Source: Clostridiales bacterium UBA1763 (GTDB taxonomy: Bacteria > Bacillota > Clostridia > Oscillospirales > Oscillospiraceae). From it: a stretch of DNA of 46,138 nucleotides. Each line of letters opens with the position of its first letter. Position 1 is the first letter of the stretch. Positions 14,956 to 23,675 of the stretch are shown piece after piece. Both the position numbers and the translations under genes were made by a program. Location of the stretch: contig DCHB01000053.1 of the NCBI GenBank assembly GCA_002314685.1, positions 4,979 through 51,116 of the forward strand, read 5' to 3'. The notes below the pieces were generated by a model. It was not told where the DNA came from. It searched no databases and saw only the letters and a list, made by a program, of their open reading frames with translations.

Positions 14956-16698
14956 TTACCCCTCGTATCCTTTAGTTTCTTTGAGTCTGCTTGCAAGCAG
15001 TCGTAAATCCTCTGTGCAGTCTGCAAGCTCGTTTTGTTTTTTTATTCTTTCTATGTAGTCGTTAAGCGCTTTTTCGCCGTTGCGAAGTGCCTCTGGCTTT
15101 TGCAGTATGCGCGCCATGAGCGACGCCTCCTGCGCGGTCAGCACGGCACTGACAGTCGCGGTGCTGATTATATCGCCGTTTTCAAATTTCTCCTTCAAAA
15201 CGGAATATATCTTGCCGAGCACGGGTGCGGAAAATTCCTCCGCATTGGGAAGCTGTCTGCCCCTGAAAAGTCCCTGGTCGAGGAAAAGCAGTCTTATTAT
15301 GCCCTCCTCTGCGGCGGCTGACTCGGGATTGTCGTAGTGAAACTCCTTTTGAGTCGGCTGAAATTGCTTTTCGGGGTGACTTTGCTGATTTGCGTTTTCC
15401 TTAAGCGCAAATCTGATTGCCCTTTTGCGGCGGCGCTCAACCTCCTGCGTTATTATATCGGAGGCGACACCCGCTATGCTCGCAATGCGCATTGCATAGA
15501 CCTGCCGTTCAACGCTTCCGGGAAGCTTTGCAACAAGCTCCGACGCCTCTTTAAGAAACGCCACCTTTTGCTCGTCAACGGAAACATCGTATTTATTCAC
15601 GATTATCTGCAAACGGTAGTCTATGTGGTTCTCGGATTTCTCGAGCATATTGCGGAATGCGTCGGCACCCTTCGCTTTAATAAACTCATCGGGGTCCTTC
15701 GCTCCCTGTATGCTGAGCACCTTGACCTTTATATCGAGCTTTTCCAAAAGCCCTATCGCCCTCTGCGACGCCTTGCGTCCCGCGCCGTCACTGTCGTAGG
15801 CGATAATCACCTCGTTTGCATAGCGCGAGATAAGCCGCGCCTGCTCTGCTGTGAGCGAGGTGCCGAGGGATGCGACGGCACTGTCAAAGCCCGCCTGGTG
15901 CATCATCACGACATCTATGTTGCCCTCTGCGAGTATTATGTATCCACTCTTCGACTTTTTAGCCAGATTAAGTGCAAAAAGATTGCGGCTTTTGTTGAAC
16001 ACGGTTGTTTCGGGGCTGTTTAGGTACTTAGGCTCACCGTCGCCGAGAATTCTGCCCGAAAAGCCGATTACGTCACCGCGCACGTCAATCACGGGGAACA
16101 TGAGTCTGTTGCGGAAGGCATCGTAATACCCGCCGTTTTTGCCCTTGCGCACAAGTCCCGCCTCGAACAGCTCATAGTCCTTGTAGCCGAGGGCGTGCAT
16201 CGCATTTCTCAGGCTGTCCCACGTGTCGGGTGCGGCACCCAAACCGAAGCGCTTTGCCGTCTGAGGCGTTATCTGTCGGCGGGTGATATATTCCCTTGCC
16301 GCCGCGCCCTCGGGCGTTGACAGGCAGGAAAAGAAGAACTTTGCCGCATCTCGGTTTAATTCGAGCATTCTGCGCCGCTTTTTGCTCTCGGCGCTGTTTT
16401 CCTCCTCGGGCATCGTCATTCCCACGCGCTTTGCGAGAAATTCAACCGCCTCGGGGAAGGAGAGATTTTCAACCTCCATAACGAAGTTGATTACTCCGCC
16501 GCCCTTGCCGCAGCCGAAGCAGTGATAAATCTGCTTATCCGCCGACACGGAAAATGACGGTGTTTTTTCGCTGTGAAACGGGCACAGCCCGAACTGATTT
16601 GAGCCCGAGCGCTTAGTGAAGCGCACATAGCTGCCCACAACATCGACTATATCGTTTTTTTCAACAAGCTCCTGCAAAAATGCCTCGGGAAATGCCAT
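14956..16698 (-). CDS. dnaG: DNA primase DnaG
   Basis: DnaG makes RNA primers at the replication fork. This 580-residue protein has the N-terminal zinc-binding domain with Cys39, His42, Cys60 and Cys63. The DnaG core follows, then a TOPRIM domain at about 255-340 with ILAEGNIDVVMMHQAGF and IIAYDSDGAGRKA, and a C-terminal helicase-interaction region. AGGTGAG precedes the ATG. It is transcribed with rpoD downstream, and probably with the dGTPase-like gene upstream, 30 bases away. Confidence 0.97.
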   Translation of the reverse strand: MAFPEAFLQELVEKNDIVDVVGSYVRFTKRSGSNQFGLCPFHSEKTPSFSVSADKQIYHCFGCGKGGGVINFVMEVENLSFPEAVEFLAKRVGMTMPEEENSAESKKRRRMLELNRDAAKFFFSCLSTPEGAAAREYITRRQITPQTAKRFGLGAAPDTWDSLRNAMHALGYKDYELFEAGLVRKGKNGGYYDAFRNRLMFPVIDVRGDVIGFSGRILGDGEPKYLNSPETTVFNKSRNLFALNLAKKSKSGYIILAEGNIDVVMMHQAGFDSAVASLGTSLTAEQARLISRYANEVIIAYDSDGAGRKASQRAIGLLEKLDIKVKVLSIQGAKDPDEFIKAKGADAFRNMLEKSENHIDYRLQIIVNKYDVSVDEQKVAFLKEASELVAKLPGSVERQVYAMRIASIAGVASDIITQEVERRRKRAIRFALKENANQQSHPEKQFQPTQKEFHYDNPESAAAEEGIIRLLFLDQGLFRGRQLPNAEEFSAPVLGKIYSVLKEKFENGDIISTATVSAVLTAQEASLMARILQKPEALRNGEKALNDYIERIKKQNELADCTEDLRLLASRLKETKGYEG

Positions 16699-16728
16699 GT
16701 ACTCTCACCTGCCCTTCACCCTTATTTT

Positions 16729-17733
16729 TTATTTTACCGTCCATGCGGCGGGGATAAATATTTCGCCGTACTTTTCCATTGCGTAGCCGTCGGTCATGCC
16801 CGACACAAAGTCGCAGGCGGCACGCTCAACGCCCTCGCGCTCGGCAATCAGCATAAGCTCCTTCGGGAGCTTCTCGGGGTGCTTAACATAGTAATCGAAA
16901 ACACCGCCTATGATGCCGTCAACCTTGCTCTCCTCGCTTTTTGCGAGGGGATTTGTATATACGTCCGAATACATGAAGCTGTGGAAAAAGTCCACCGCCT
17001 CCTGCATATAATCGCTCATTTTTATAACTCCGTCGGAGCTGTTTTCGATCAAGTCCGAGATAATGGAGTTTATTCTCTCGCTGTTGCGCTCACCGCAGCG
17101 ACTGCGGATAATTTCGGGCACCTCATCGGCCTTGAGTATGCCCGCCCTTATAGTGTCGTCAAGGTCGTGATTTATGTAGGCAATGCGGTCGGCAAGACGC
17201 ACGCAGGTCGCCTCAAGCGTGTCGTCGGGTGCGCCGTGTGTGTGATTGAGTATGCCCATTCTCGTCTCATAGCAAAGGTTTAAGCCTCTGCCGTCGCGCT
17301 CGAGCACATCGACAACTCTGAGTGACTGCTCGTAGTGCTTAAAGCCGCCGCTGTATAGTCTGTTGAGTGCCCTCTCGCCCGCGTGCCCGAAGGGGGTGTG
17401 TCCCAAATCGTGTCCGAGGGCTATCGCCTCGGTCAGATCCTCGTTTATCTCAAGTGCCCTCGCAATAGTGCGGGCAATGCGCGACACCTCAAGCGTATGC
17501 GTGAGGCGTGTGCGGTAATGGTCGCCCTCGGGCTGAAGATACACCTGCGTTTTGTGCTTTAATCTGCGGAAGGATTTTGAATGAGTTATCCTGTCAATAT
17601 CGCGCTGAAAGCAGGTGCGGACATCGCACTCGGGGTCATACTCAAGGCGTCCCCTCGAGCTTTCCGAAAGCACACCGTATTCACTTATAAAACCGCGCTC
17701 GGCTATCTGCCGTTTTTCTCTCGGACATGACAT
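16729..17733 (-). CDS. dgt: Deoxyguanosinetriphosphate triphosphohydrolase-like HD protein
   Basis: This 334-residue HD-domain protein belongs to the dGTPase family, which removes triphosphate from dGTP and, in many bacteria, other dNTPs. The family start FQRDIDRITHSKSFRRLKHKTQV is clear. The metal-binding residues are His79 (THTLEV) and His108-Asp109 in GHDLGHTPFGHAGE, with a distal DRIAYINHDLDD. The length fits the shorter Gram-positive group. It stands directly upstream of dnaG, a link between nucleotide pools and priming that is common in Clostridia. GGGAG lies before the ATG. Confidence 0.9.
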   Translation of the reverse strand: MSCPREKRQIAERGFISEYGVLSESSRGRLEYDPECDVRTCFQRDIDRITHSKSFRRLKHKTQVYLQPEGDHYRTRLTHTLEVSRIARTIARALEINEDLTEAIALGHDLGHTPFGHAGERALNRLYSGGFKHYEQSLRVVDVLERDGRGLNLCYETRMGILNHTHGAPDDTLEATCVRLADRIAYINHDLDDTIRAGILKADEVPEIIRSRCGERNSERINSIISDLIENSSDGVIKMSDYMQEAVDFFHSFMYSDVYTNPLAKSEESKVDGIIGGVFDYYVKHPEKLPKELMLIAEREGVERAACDFVSGMTDGYAMEKYGEIFIPAAWTVK

Positions 17734-17756
17734 ACTCAGCTTCTCCCTTCAACGCA

Positions 17757-17788
17757 AAAGGTATCAGACACTATCATCTGATACCTTT
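17757..17788 (-). terminator. Likely terminator between the YigZ-like gene and dgt
   Basis: A 12-bp stem (17757-17768 with 17777-17788) with an 8-base loop is followed by four T on the minus strand. The weak T-run could allow readthrough into dgt-dnaG-rpoD. Confidence 0.65.
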
Positions 17789-17833
17789 ATACGACTTAAA
17801 TTCTTATTTCCCTTTATTTTTTTGAAAATTTTT

Positions 17834-18460
17834 TTATTTTATTTTTACGGGCATGAATTCCTCGCCCCTTATGCTTACCGTGCACGCACCTGCCGTTGCA
17901 TCGGTAATGTCGGTGCAAAAGCCCTCAGCCCTCTCCTCGGGCAAAAGTGCCGTAATGCACACATCCGCGCCGTAGGCAATATCCTCAACGACGCCGTCGG
18001 CGGATACAAGCTCGCTCTTAACCCTCTCGAGCAGACTGTACGCGCAGGGGATTTCAGCCCTCACCCAACGGCGCACAACGCTTATGCCCGCCTCGGTGAG
18101 TGCATCCTTTGCGCTTTTCGTGTAGGCACGCAGAAGTCCGCCCGTGCCGAGCAGTACGCCGCCGAAATAGCGCGTTACAACGCACACGACGTTTTCAACT
18201 TTCTCGCGCTTTAGCACCTCGAGCATCGGTATGCCCGCCGTGCCCTGCGGCTCACCGTCATCGGAGTAGCGCACCGCACCCTCGTGGATTATATAGCACC
18301 AGCAGTTGTGCCGCGCATCGTAGTATTTCTTTTTCATCTCGGCGACAAACGCCTTCGCCTCGTCCTCGGTCTGCACGCATCTTACATGACCGAGAAAGCT
18401 CGAACGCTTTTCGACAAATTCAGCTTCGCCCTCGCCCGCGGGGATGAAATATTCACTCAT
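17834..18460 (-). CDS. YigZ/IMPACT family protein
   Basis: This 208-residue protein carries the UPF0029/IMPACT N-terminal domain with the family motifs RYSDDGEPQGTAGIPML near 64-80 and VTRYFGGVLLGTGGLLRAY near 97-115. A C-terminal DUF1949-type domain follows. The eukaryotic relative IMPACT modulates Gcn2 signalling; the bacterial role is not settled, though a ribosome or proline-peptide link has been suggested. It follows hflX after 43 bases and is probably in the same transcript. Confidence 0.9.
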   Translation of the reverse strand: MSEYFIPAGEGEAEFVEKRSSFLGHVRCVQTEDEAKAFVAEMKKKYYDARHNCWCYIIHEGAVRYSDDGEPQGTAGIPMLEVLKREKVENVVCVVTRYFGGVLLGTGGLLRAYTKSAKDALTEAGISVVRRWVRAEIPCAYSLLERVKSELVSADGVVEDIAYGADVCITALLPEERAEGFCTDITDATAGACTVSIRGEEFMPVKIK

Positions 18461-18503
18461 TTAATATAGTCCTCTCCGTTTTGAATGTTACAGCGGATAC
18501 GGC

Positions 18504-19799
18504 TTATTCCCAGTCCTCCTTCGGCTCTCTGTAGCCGGGGATAAACTGCTTCACCCTTCCGAATATCTCGGGCGGCACAATTACCTCCGCCTCGATGCCC
18601 TCGTCGGTGTAGTCCATTTTGATGACGGATGCCTCGCGGTTTAACAAATCCGCTATGCCCGCGCTCGCGTAGGGGATTTTGAGCGTCACCCTGTGACTGC
18701 CTCTGTCGAGCAGTCCCGACAGCTTCTGCACAAGCTCCTGCACGCCCTCGCCGCTTTTTGCCGACAGACACACTATGTCCTCGCCGTGCGGCAGTATGCC
18801 CATATAGGCATCGCACTTGTTGAACACGCGGATGCACGGTGTCTGCTGTGCGCCGAGCTGTGCAATAAGCTCATCGACTACCTGCGCCTGCTCCTCCCAA
18901 TCGGGGTTTGAAATATCTATCACGTGCAGCAGCACGTCGGCATAGGAAAGCTCCTCAAGAGTCGCCTTGAATGCCTCGATAAGATGGTGCGGAAGCTTGC
19001 GGATAAAGCCGACGGTGTCGGAAATCAAAACCTCGGTGAGCTCGTCAATGCGGAGCTTGCGGGTTGTCGTGTCGAGGGTGTCAAACAGTCTGTTGTTTGC
19101 AGGAATGTCGGAGTCCGTGAGGCAGTTGAGAAGCGTGGATTTGCCCGCGTTCGTGTAGCCGACGAGCGCGACTATGGGCATCGCGTTTTTCTCGCGCTTT
19201 CTGCGCTGAGTGCTTCGCACCTTGCGCACTGCGGCGAGCTCCTCCTCGAGCTTTTGAATTTTGCGGCGGATATGTCGGCGGTCGGTCTCAAGCTGAGTTT
19301 CGCCGGGACCTCTCGTGCCGATAGGCGATGAGCCGCCCGACGCGGTCTGACGGACAAGGTGCGTCCACATACCCGTAAGCCTCGGCAGCAGATACTTGTA
19401 CTGCGCGAGCTCAACCTGAAGCTGACCCTCGCGCGTCTGCGCACGCTGAGCGAATATGTCGAGAATAAGCCCCGAACGGTCGAGCACCTTAACTCCGAGC
19501 TCCTCGGACAGCACTCTCATCTGCGAGGGCGAAAGCTCGTTGTCGAAAACTGCAAGCTCGATGTCGTTTGCCTCTATAAACTCCTTGAGCTCGGCTACCT
19601 TCCCGTCGCCTATAAAGCTGTGCGGGTCGGGTGTCGGGCGGTTTTGAATAAGCATACCGACAGCCTCGCCGCCCGCGGTCTCAACGAGTGCGGCAAGCTC
19701 CTCCATCGAAACCTCGCTTGAGCGCTCCTTCTGCTCCATGCTGTTTGCGCAAAGTCCCGCAAGCACGGCTCTTTCTATTTTAATATCGTTATTTTCCAT
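18504..19799 (-). CDS. hflX: Ribosome-associated GTPase HflX
   Basis: HflX is a GTPase that binds the 50S subunit and splits or rescues stalled ribosomes. This 431-residue protein has the HflX N-terminal domain and the QTREGQLQVELAQYKYLLPR signature. A coiled region follows, then a G domain with P-loop GYTNAGKS at 214-221, G3 DTVGFIRKLP and G4 FNKCDA. The ATG at 19799 is preferred over 19850, since the extra 17 residues do not match the family and GGGG lies before it. It sits between rpmE and the YigZ-like gene, in line with a translation theme. Confidence 0.94.
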   Translation of the reverse strand: MENNDIKIERAVLAGLCANSMEQKERSSEVSMEELAALVETAGGEAVGMLIQNRPTPDPHSFIGDGKVAELKEFIEANDIELAVFDNELSPSQMRVLSEELGVKVLDRSGLILDIFAQRAQTREGQLQVELAQYKYLLPRLTGMWTHLVRQTASGGSSPIGTRGPGETQLETDRRHIRRKIQKLEEELAAVRKVRSTQRRKREKNAMPIVALVGYTNAGKSTLLNCLTDSDIPANNRLFDTLDTTTRKLRIDELTEVLISDTVGFIRKLPHHLIEAFKATLEELSYADVLLHVIDISNPDWEEQAQVVDELIAQLGAQQTPCIRVFNKCDAYMGILPHGEDIVCLSAKSGEGVQELVQKLSGLLDRGSHRVTLKIPYASAGIADLLNREASVIKMDYTDEGIEAEVIVPPEIFGRVKQFIPGYREPKEDWE

Positions 19800-19850
19800 G
19801 TCATCATTCCCCGACAGGTGTTTTTGACTATTATACCACAAAAACGGCAA

Positions 19851-19877
19851 AAGACCACATCAAAATGATGTGGTCTT
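19851..19877 (-). terminator. rpmE terminator
   Basis: A perfect 12-bp stem (19851-19862 with 19866-19877) with loop AAA lies 13 bases after rpmE, followed by a short T-run on the minus strand. Confidence 0.82.
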
Positions 19878-19890
19878 AAATGCAAGCTTA

Positions 19891-20091
19891 TTACTTGATG
19901 CCGTACTTCTTATTGAACTTATCAACGCGGCCGCTGGTGTCAACGAGCTTCTGCTTGCCGGTGTAGAAGGGGTGGCACTTGGAGCAGATTTCTACGCTGA
20001 TGCCGGGACGGGTGGAGCCTGTCTCGATGGTTGCGCCGCAAGCGCACTTGATAACGGTGGGCTGATAGTTAGGATGGATTCCTGCCTTCAT
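19891..20091 (-). CDS. rpmE: Ribosomal protein L31, zinc-binding type
   Basis: This 66-residue protein is a full-length L31 of the 50S subunit. The four zinc ligands of the C+ form are present: Cys16, Cys18, Cys36 and Cys39 (KCACG and ICSKCHPFYTG). It is the form used when zinc is sufficient. GAGGAG lies 9 bases before the ATG. It is a single-gene unit with its own promoter and terminator. Confidence 0.97.
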   Translation of the reverse strand: MKAGIHPNYQPTVIKCACGATIETGSTRPGISVEICSKCHPFYTGKQKLVDTSGRVDKFNKKYGIK

Positions 20092-20155
20092 TGTTCATTT
20101 CTCCTCGTCATAGGCTGTCTTGAGCACGTATCCGTGGTTACAAGACGCAAAGTGA

Positions 20156-20184
20156 ATTGTAACACAGCCGTTTTCGCATTGCAA
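20156..20184 (-). promoter_or_regulatory. rpmE promoter
   Basis: On the minus strand TTGCAA (20179-20184), 17 bases and TACAAT (20156-20161) precede rpmE by 64 bases. Confidence 0.65.
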
Positions 20185-20192
20185 GTGTTTTT

Positions 20193-23100
20193 TTAATTTT
20201 CCTGCACAAAAACCGTCTTTCCCTCGTTCAGGAAGTACAGTGCACACTGTTTTACGGGCTTTCCCGTCATTGCCTCGACTGCAATCGCGTATGCGCGAAG
20301 CTGTCCCGCATAGGTTTTTGCCCTCTCTGCGAGTGCCTCACCCTTGACATTATCGGTCTTGTAGTCAATTACGGTCAGCTCGCCGTTTTCCTCAATACAG
20401 CAGTCGATGACACCCTGCAAAAGCACCTTTTCGCCCTCGCCGCCCTCGAAAAATCTCTCGGCGGGGCACAAAAGCGAGAACTTGAACTCTCGCACTAGCT
20501 TGTCCGCATTCATTATGCGCTGTCCGATTTCGGATTTGAACAGCCCTTCGATTGCCTCGGCATTGACCGCCTGTGCCTGTCGCTCCGAGAGGAATTTATC
20601 CCTGCGCAGACGCTCAATCTCGTCCTTAATCCCGTCAAGGCTCTGCGCCTTTGTATAGTCGATGTACTGCAAGACCATGTGTGTCGCCGTGCCGCGCTCA
20701 GCTGCCAAAAGCGGCTTGCCCTCACGCATGAAGTCGGGGCTTTTGAAGCTTCGCTGTTTCTTCGGCGCTATGCTCACAGCCTCCTCATCGGGCTCGGCAA
20801 GCTTTTTAAGCTCAGTTGCCGTGACCTTTGACGGAAGCTCCGCCGCCCTCCCGTGCGGATAAATGTATGCAAGATTTTTGCGCATAAGCTCAACAAGCTC
20901 CTCGCTCGCCTCGGCATTTATCCGCCTTTGGTCTGCGCAAGCGTTCTGCGCCTCATCCTCGGGGTGATAAATGCTCAGGCTCATCGTCCTGCCGCCGTCA
21001 CTGAGCAGGGCATACATAAGCCAAGTTGCGGGCATTTGCGCCGTCATAAGCACCTCGGGCGACACGGGAAACTGCGTTGAGTTCATCAGCTTCTGAAGCT
21101 TATCCTCGGGGTCCTTTACCGCCGCCGTCATAATAAGGCGCTCCTTTGCCCTCGTCAGCGCGACATATAAAAGGCGCATTTCCTCGGACAGCATCTCGCG
21201 CTCACTTCTGAGCAGTATTGCGTTTCTTGCAAGCCCGTTGTACTCGATTTTTCTTTCGGCGTCCGTAACCTTCGGACCCACGCCGAGCTCGGGGTGAATT
21301 AGCACCGCCTCGCGCGCGTCATTGCGGTTGAATTTGCGGCTTGTATCGCACAGAAATACAACGGGAAATTCAAGTCCCTTGGATTTGTGCACGGTCATTA
21401 TCGTGACGGCGTTGCCCGTCTGTCCCGAGGCGGGCTCATCGCCCTTTTCGGCGAGTGCGCCGAGCCAATCGACAAAGCGGTGCAGTCCCTTGAAGCCCGT
21501 CGCCTCATAGCGTCTTGCACATTCAAGCAGCTGTATGAGCCTTTGCGTGCGCATGGCGCCGTCAGTCATCGCCGAGAAAATCGCCATCACGTCAAGCCTG
21601 TTGTATATGTGCATGATAAGCTCGCCGAGCTCCATATCTGTTGCGCACTCGCGCAGGTCACGAAGCTCCGAAACGAAGCCCGCGCACTTTTCGCTCTGCT
21701 CGGAATTTTTCACAAGTGCCGAATAGAAATCCGCATTTTTTTCGGCGGCTCTTATCTCGGAAAGCTCGTCGGCAGTAAAGCCGAATATCGGCGAGCGCAG
21801 TGCGGCAATAAGCGGAATATCCTGATGCGGATTGTCAATAACCGCAAGCAGGCACACAAGGGCGGACACCTCAACCGAGGTATAGTAGCTTCCCGTCTGT
21901 CCGCCGAGCACGGGCACACCCGCCCTTGCAAGCTCACGGCGGTAGGTCTCGCCCGCGGAGTTTGCCGAGCGCATTAAAATCGCTATATCGCCGTATCGCA
22001 CGGGGCGCATAACGCCTCTGTCGGAAACTAAAGTGCCCTCCTGCACGAGCTTTTGTATGCGCCGCGCAACTGCGGCGGCTTCGGTGGCTATCTTGTCGGG
22101 CGCGTCGTCACCGTCGTCTGTCCTCGTATCCACGAGCATGATCTCGGGCACGGGCACCTGCCCCGCGTAGTCGGCTCCGTATTTGAGCCTCGCGTTTTCG
22201 TCGTAGTCAAGCTCGCCGAGCTTTAGGGACATACACGAGGCAAACACGCTGTTTGCCGCATTTATTATCTCAGTGCGCGAACGGAAATTCTCCTGCAAAA
22301 GTATGCGCACGGGTTCCTTTTCACCCGCCTTCTCGGGCGAGGCATAGGACAGATATTTCTCCGTGAATATAGACGGGTCTGCAAGACGGAAGCGGTAAAT
22401 TGACTGCTTCACATCTCCGACCATGAACAGATTTTCTCCGTTTTTCGACACGGCACGGAATATAGAGTCCTGCACGTGGTTAACGTCCTGATACTCGTCA
22501 ACCATTATCTCCGTAAATCTTTGCGACAGCTCTCTTGCAAGCGCCGTCGGGCTGCCGTCGGGCTCGGTCAAAAGCTGTGCCGCAAGATGCTCAAGGTCGG
22601 AAAAATCCACCTCGGAGCGACGCCGCTTTTCGGCGGAATACGCCTTATCAAAGCGGAGCGTCAGCTCAAGCAGTGCCTTCATCGCGGGCGCGGTTTTCCG
22701 CATATCCGCCATGAGCTTTTCGCTCGGCGCGCTTATCTGCTCGGCAAGCTTGTCCGCCGCAGTTTTACAGCCCTTGCGAATTGCCTTTATGCGCTCGGAA
22801 AGCTCGGGGTCGGGCGAATTTCTGAGCTGCTTGAGGCTCGGAAATTCGATGGGCAAAAACGCATAAGCCTTATCCCAGCCCTCAGCGGCGGCGCGGCAAA
22901 AATCGCGCATACCCTGCGCCGTTACATCGAGGCTCTCACCGTATGCCGCGGCAATTTTCGGCTCGGAGCCCGCCATTGCCACGGCGTTTTCCATGCTCTG
23001 CGCCCAATACTCCGCGAGGGCCTTTGCCGATGAGAGGACTTCACTTCCCCACACCGTCTGTGCGGCATCGCAGACGGGCTCATCGAGCCTTTTTATCTGC

Positions 23101-23675
23101 TCTAACACCCACGCCTCGGGGCGGGCATGGCTTTGCATTTTGCCGTGCAGATTTACAACAAGCGCGGCAAGGCGGCTGTCGTCACGACCTCTGCCGACAC
23201 TGTCGGCAAGAAGCAGAAATTCGTCCGTCGGCTTTTCGTAGGCGGCATCCATTACGCGCTCGATTACGCGCCTTTTAATAACCTCCGTCCTGTCCTCCTC
23301 GATTATCTTGAAGTCGGGCGACAGTGCGGCGGCATGGCTGTTTTCGCGCAGAAATGCCGCGCAGAAGCTGTGTATCGTGCCTATCTGCGCCTTTTGACAC
23401 AGTGCGCTCTGACGGCGCAATCTGCGGTTGTCGGGGTCTGCGGCAAGGCGGCTTGCAATCTCATCGCTTATGCGGCTTTTGAGCTCTGCCGCCGCCGCCT
23501 TTGTGAAGGTTATCACGAGGAAGCTGTCAATATCCGCGTCCTCGTTTATGCGCGAGAGAAGTCTCTCGGTCAGAACCTTTGTTTTTCCGCTTCCCGCCGC
23601 GGCTGATACGAGGATTGAGCGTCCGCGCTCACTTATCGCCGCCTGCTGTGATTTTGTCGGAGAAAAGTCAGCCAT
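20193..23675 (-). CDS. addA: ATP-dependent helicase/nuclease subunit A
   Basis: AddA is the UvrD-like helicase and nuclease subunit of AddAB, which resects double-strand breaks to a Chi-like site for RecA. This 1160-residue protein begins FSPTKSQQAAI (Q motif) and has Walker A AAAGSGKT at 25-32. Helicase motifs include VDEYQDVNHVQ, GDVKQSIYRFR, IMTVHKSKGLEFPVVF and LLYVALTRAKERL. The C-terminal RecB-type nuclease shows LTVIDYKTD. The ATG at 23675 follows a perfect GGAGGTGA and overlaps the addB end by 8 bases. Confidence 0.97.
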   Translation of the reverse strand: MADFSPTKSQQAAISERGRSILVSAAAGSGKTKVLTERLLSRINEDADIDSFLVITFTKAAAAELKSRISDEIASRLAADPDNRRLRRQSALCQKAQIGTIHSFCAAFLRENSHAAALSPDFKIIEEDRTEVIKRRVIERVMDAAYEKPTDEFLLLADSVGRGRDDSRLAALVVNLHGKMQSHARPEAWVLEQIKRLDEPVCDAAQTVWGSEVLSSAKALAEYWAQSMENAVAMAGSEPKIAAAYGESLDVTAQGMRDFCRAAAEGWDKAYAFLPIEFPSLKQLRNSPDPELSERIKAIRKGCKTAADKLAEQISAPSEKLMADMRKTAPAMKALLELTLRFDKAYSAEKRRRSEVDFSDLEHLAAQLLTEPDGSPTALARELSQRFTEIMVDEYQDVNHVQDSIFRAVSKNGENLFMVGDVKQSIYRFRLADPSIFTEKYLSYASPEKAGEKEPVRILLQENFRSRTEIINAANSVFASCMSLKLGELDYDENARLKYGADYAGQVPVPEIMLVDTRTDDGDDAPDKIATEAAAVARRIQKLVQEGTLVSDRGVMRPVRYGDIAILMRSANSAGETYRRELARAGVPVLGGQTGSYYTSVEVSALVCLLAVIDNPHQDIPLIAALRSPIFGFTADELSEIRAAEKNADFYSALVKNSEQSEKCAGFVSELRDLRECATDMELGELIMHIYNRLDVMAIFSAMTDGAMRTQRLIQLLECARRYEATGFKGLHRFVDWLGALAEKGDEPASGQTGNAVTIMTVHKSKGLEFPVVFLCDTSRKFNRNDAREAVLIHPELGVGPKVTDAERKIEYNGLARNAILLRSEREMLSEEMRLLYVALTRAKERLIMTAAVKDPEDKLQKLMNSTQFPVSPEVLMTAQMPATWLMYALLSDGGRTMSLSIYHPEDEAQNACADQRRINAEASEELVELMRKNLAYIYPHGRAAELPSKVTATELKKLAEPDEEAVSIAPKKQRSFKSPDFMREGKPLLAAERGTATHMVLQYIDYTKAQSLDGIKDEIERLRRDKFLSERQAQAVNAEAIEGLFKSEIGQRIMNADKLVREFKFSLLCPAERFFEGGEGEKVLLQGVIDCCIEENGELTVIDYKTDNVKGEALAERAKTYAGQLRAYAIAVEAMTGKPVKQCALYFLNEGKTVFVQEN

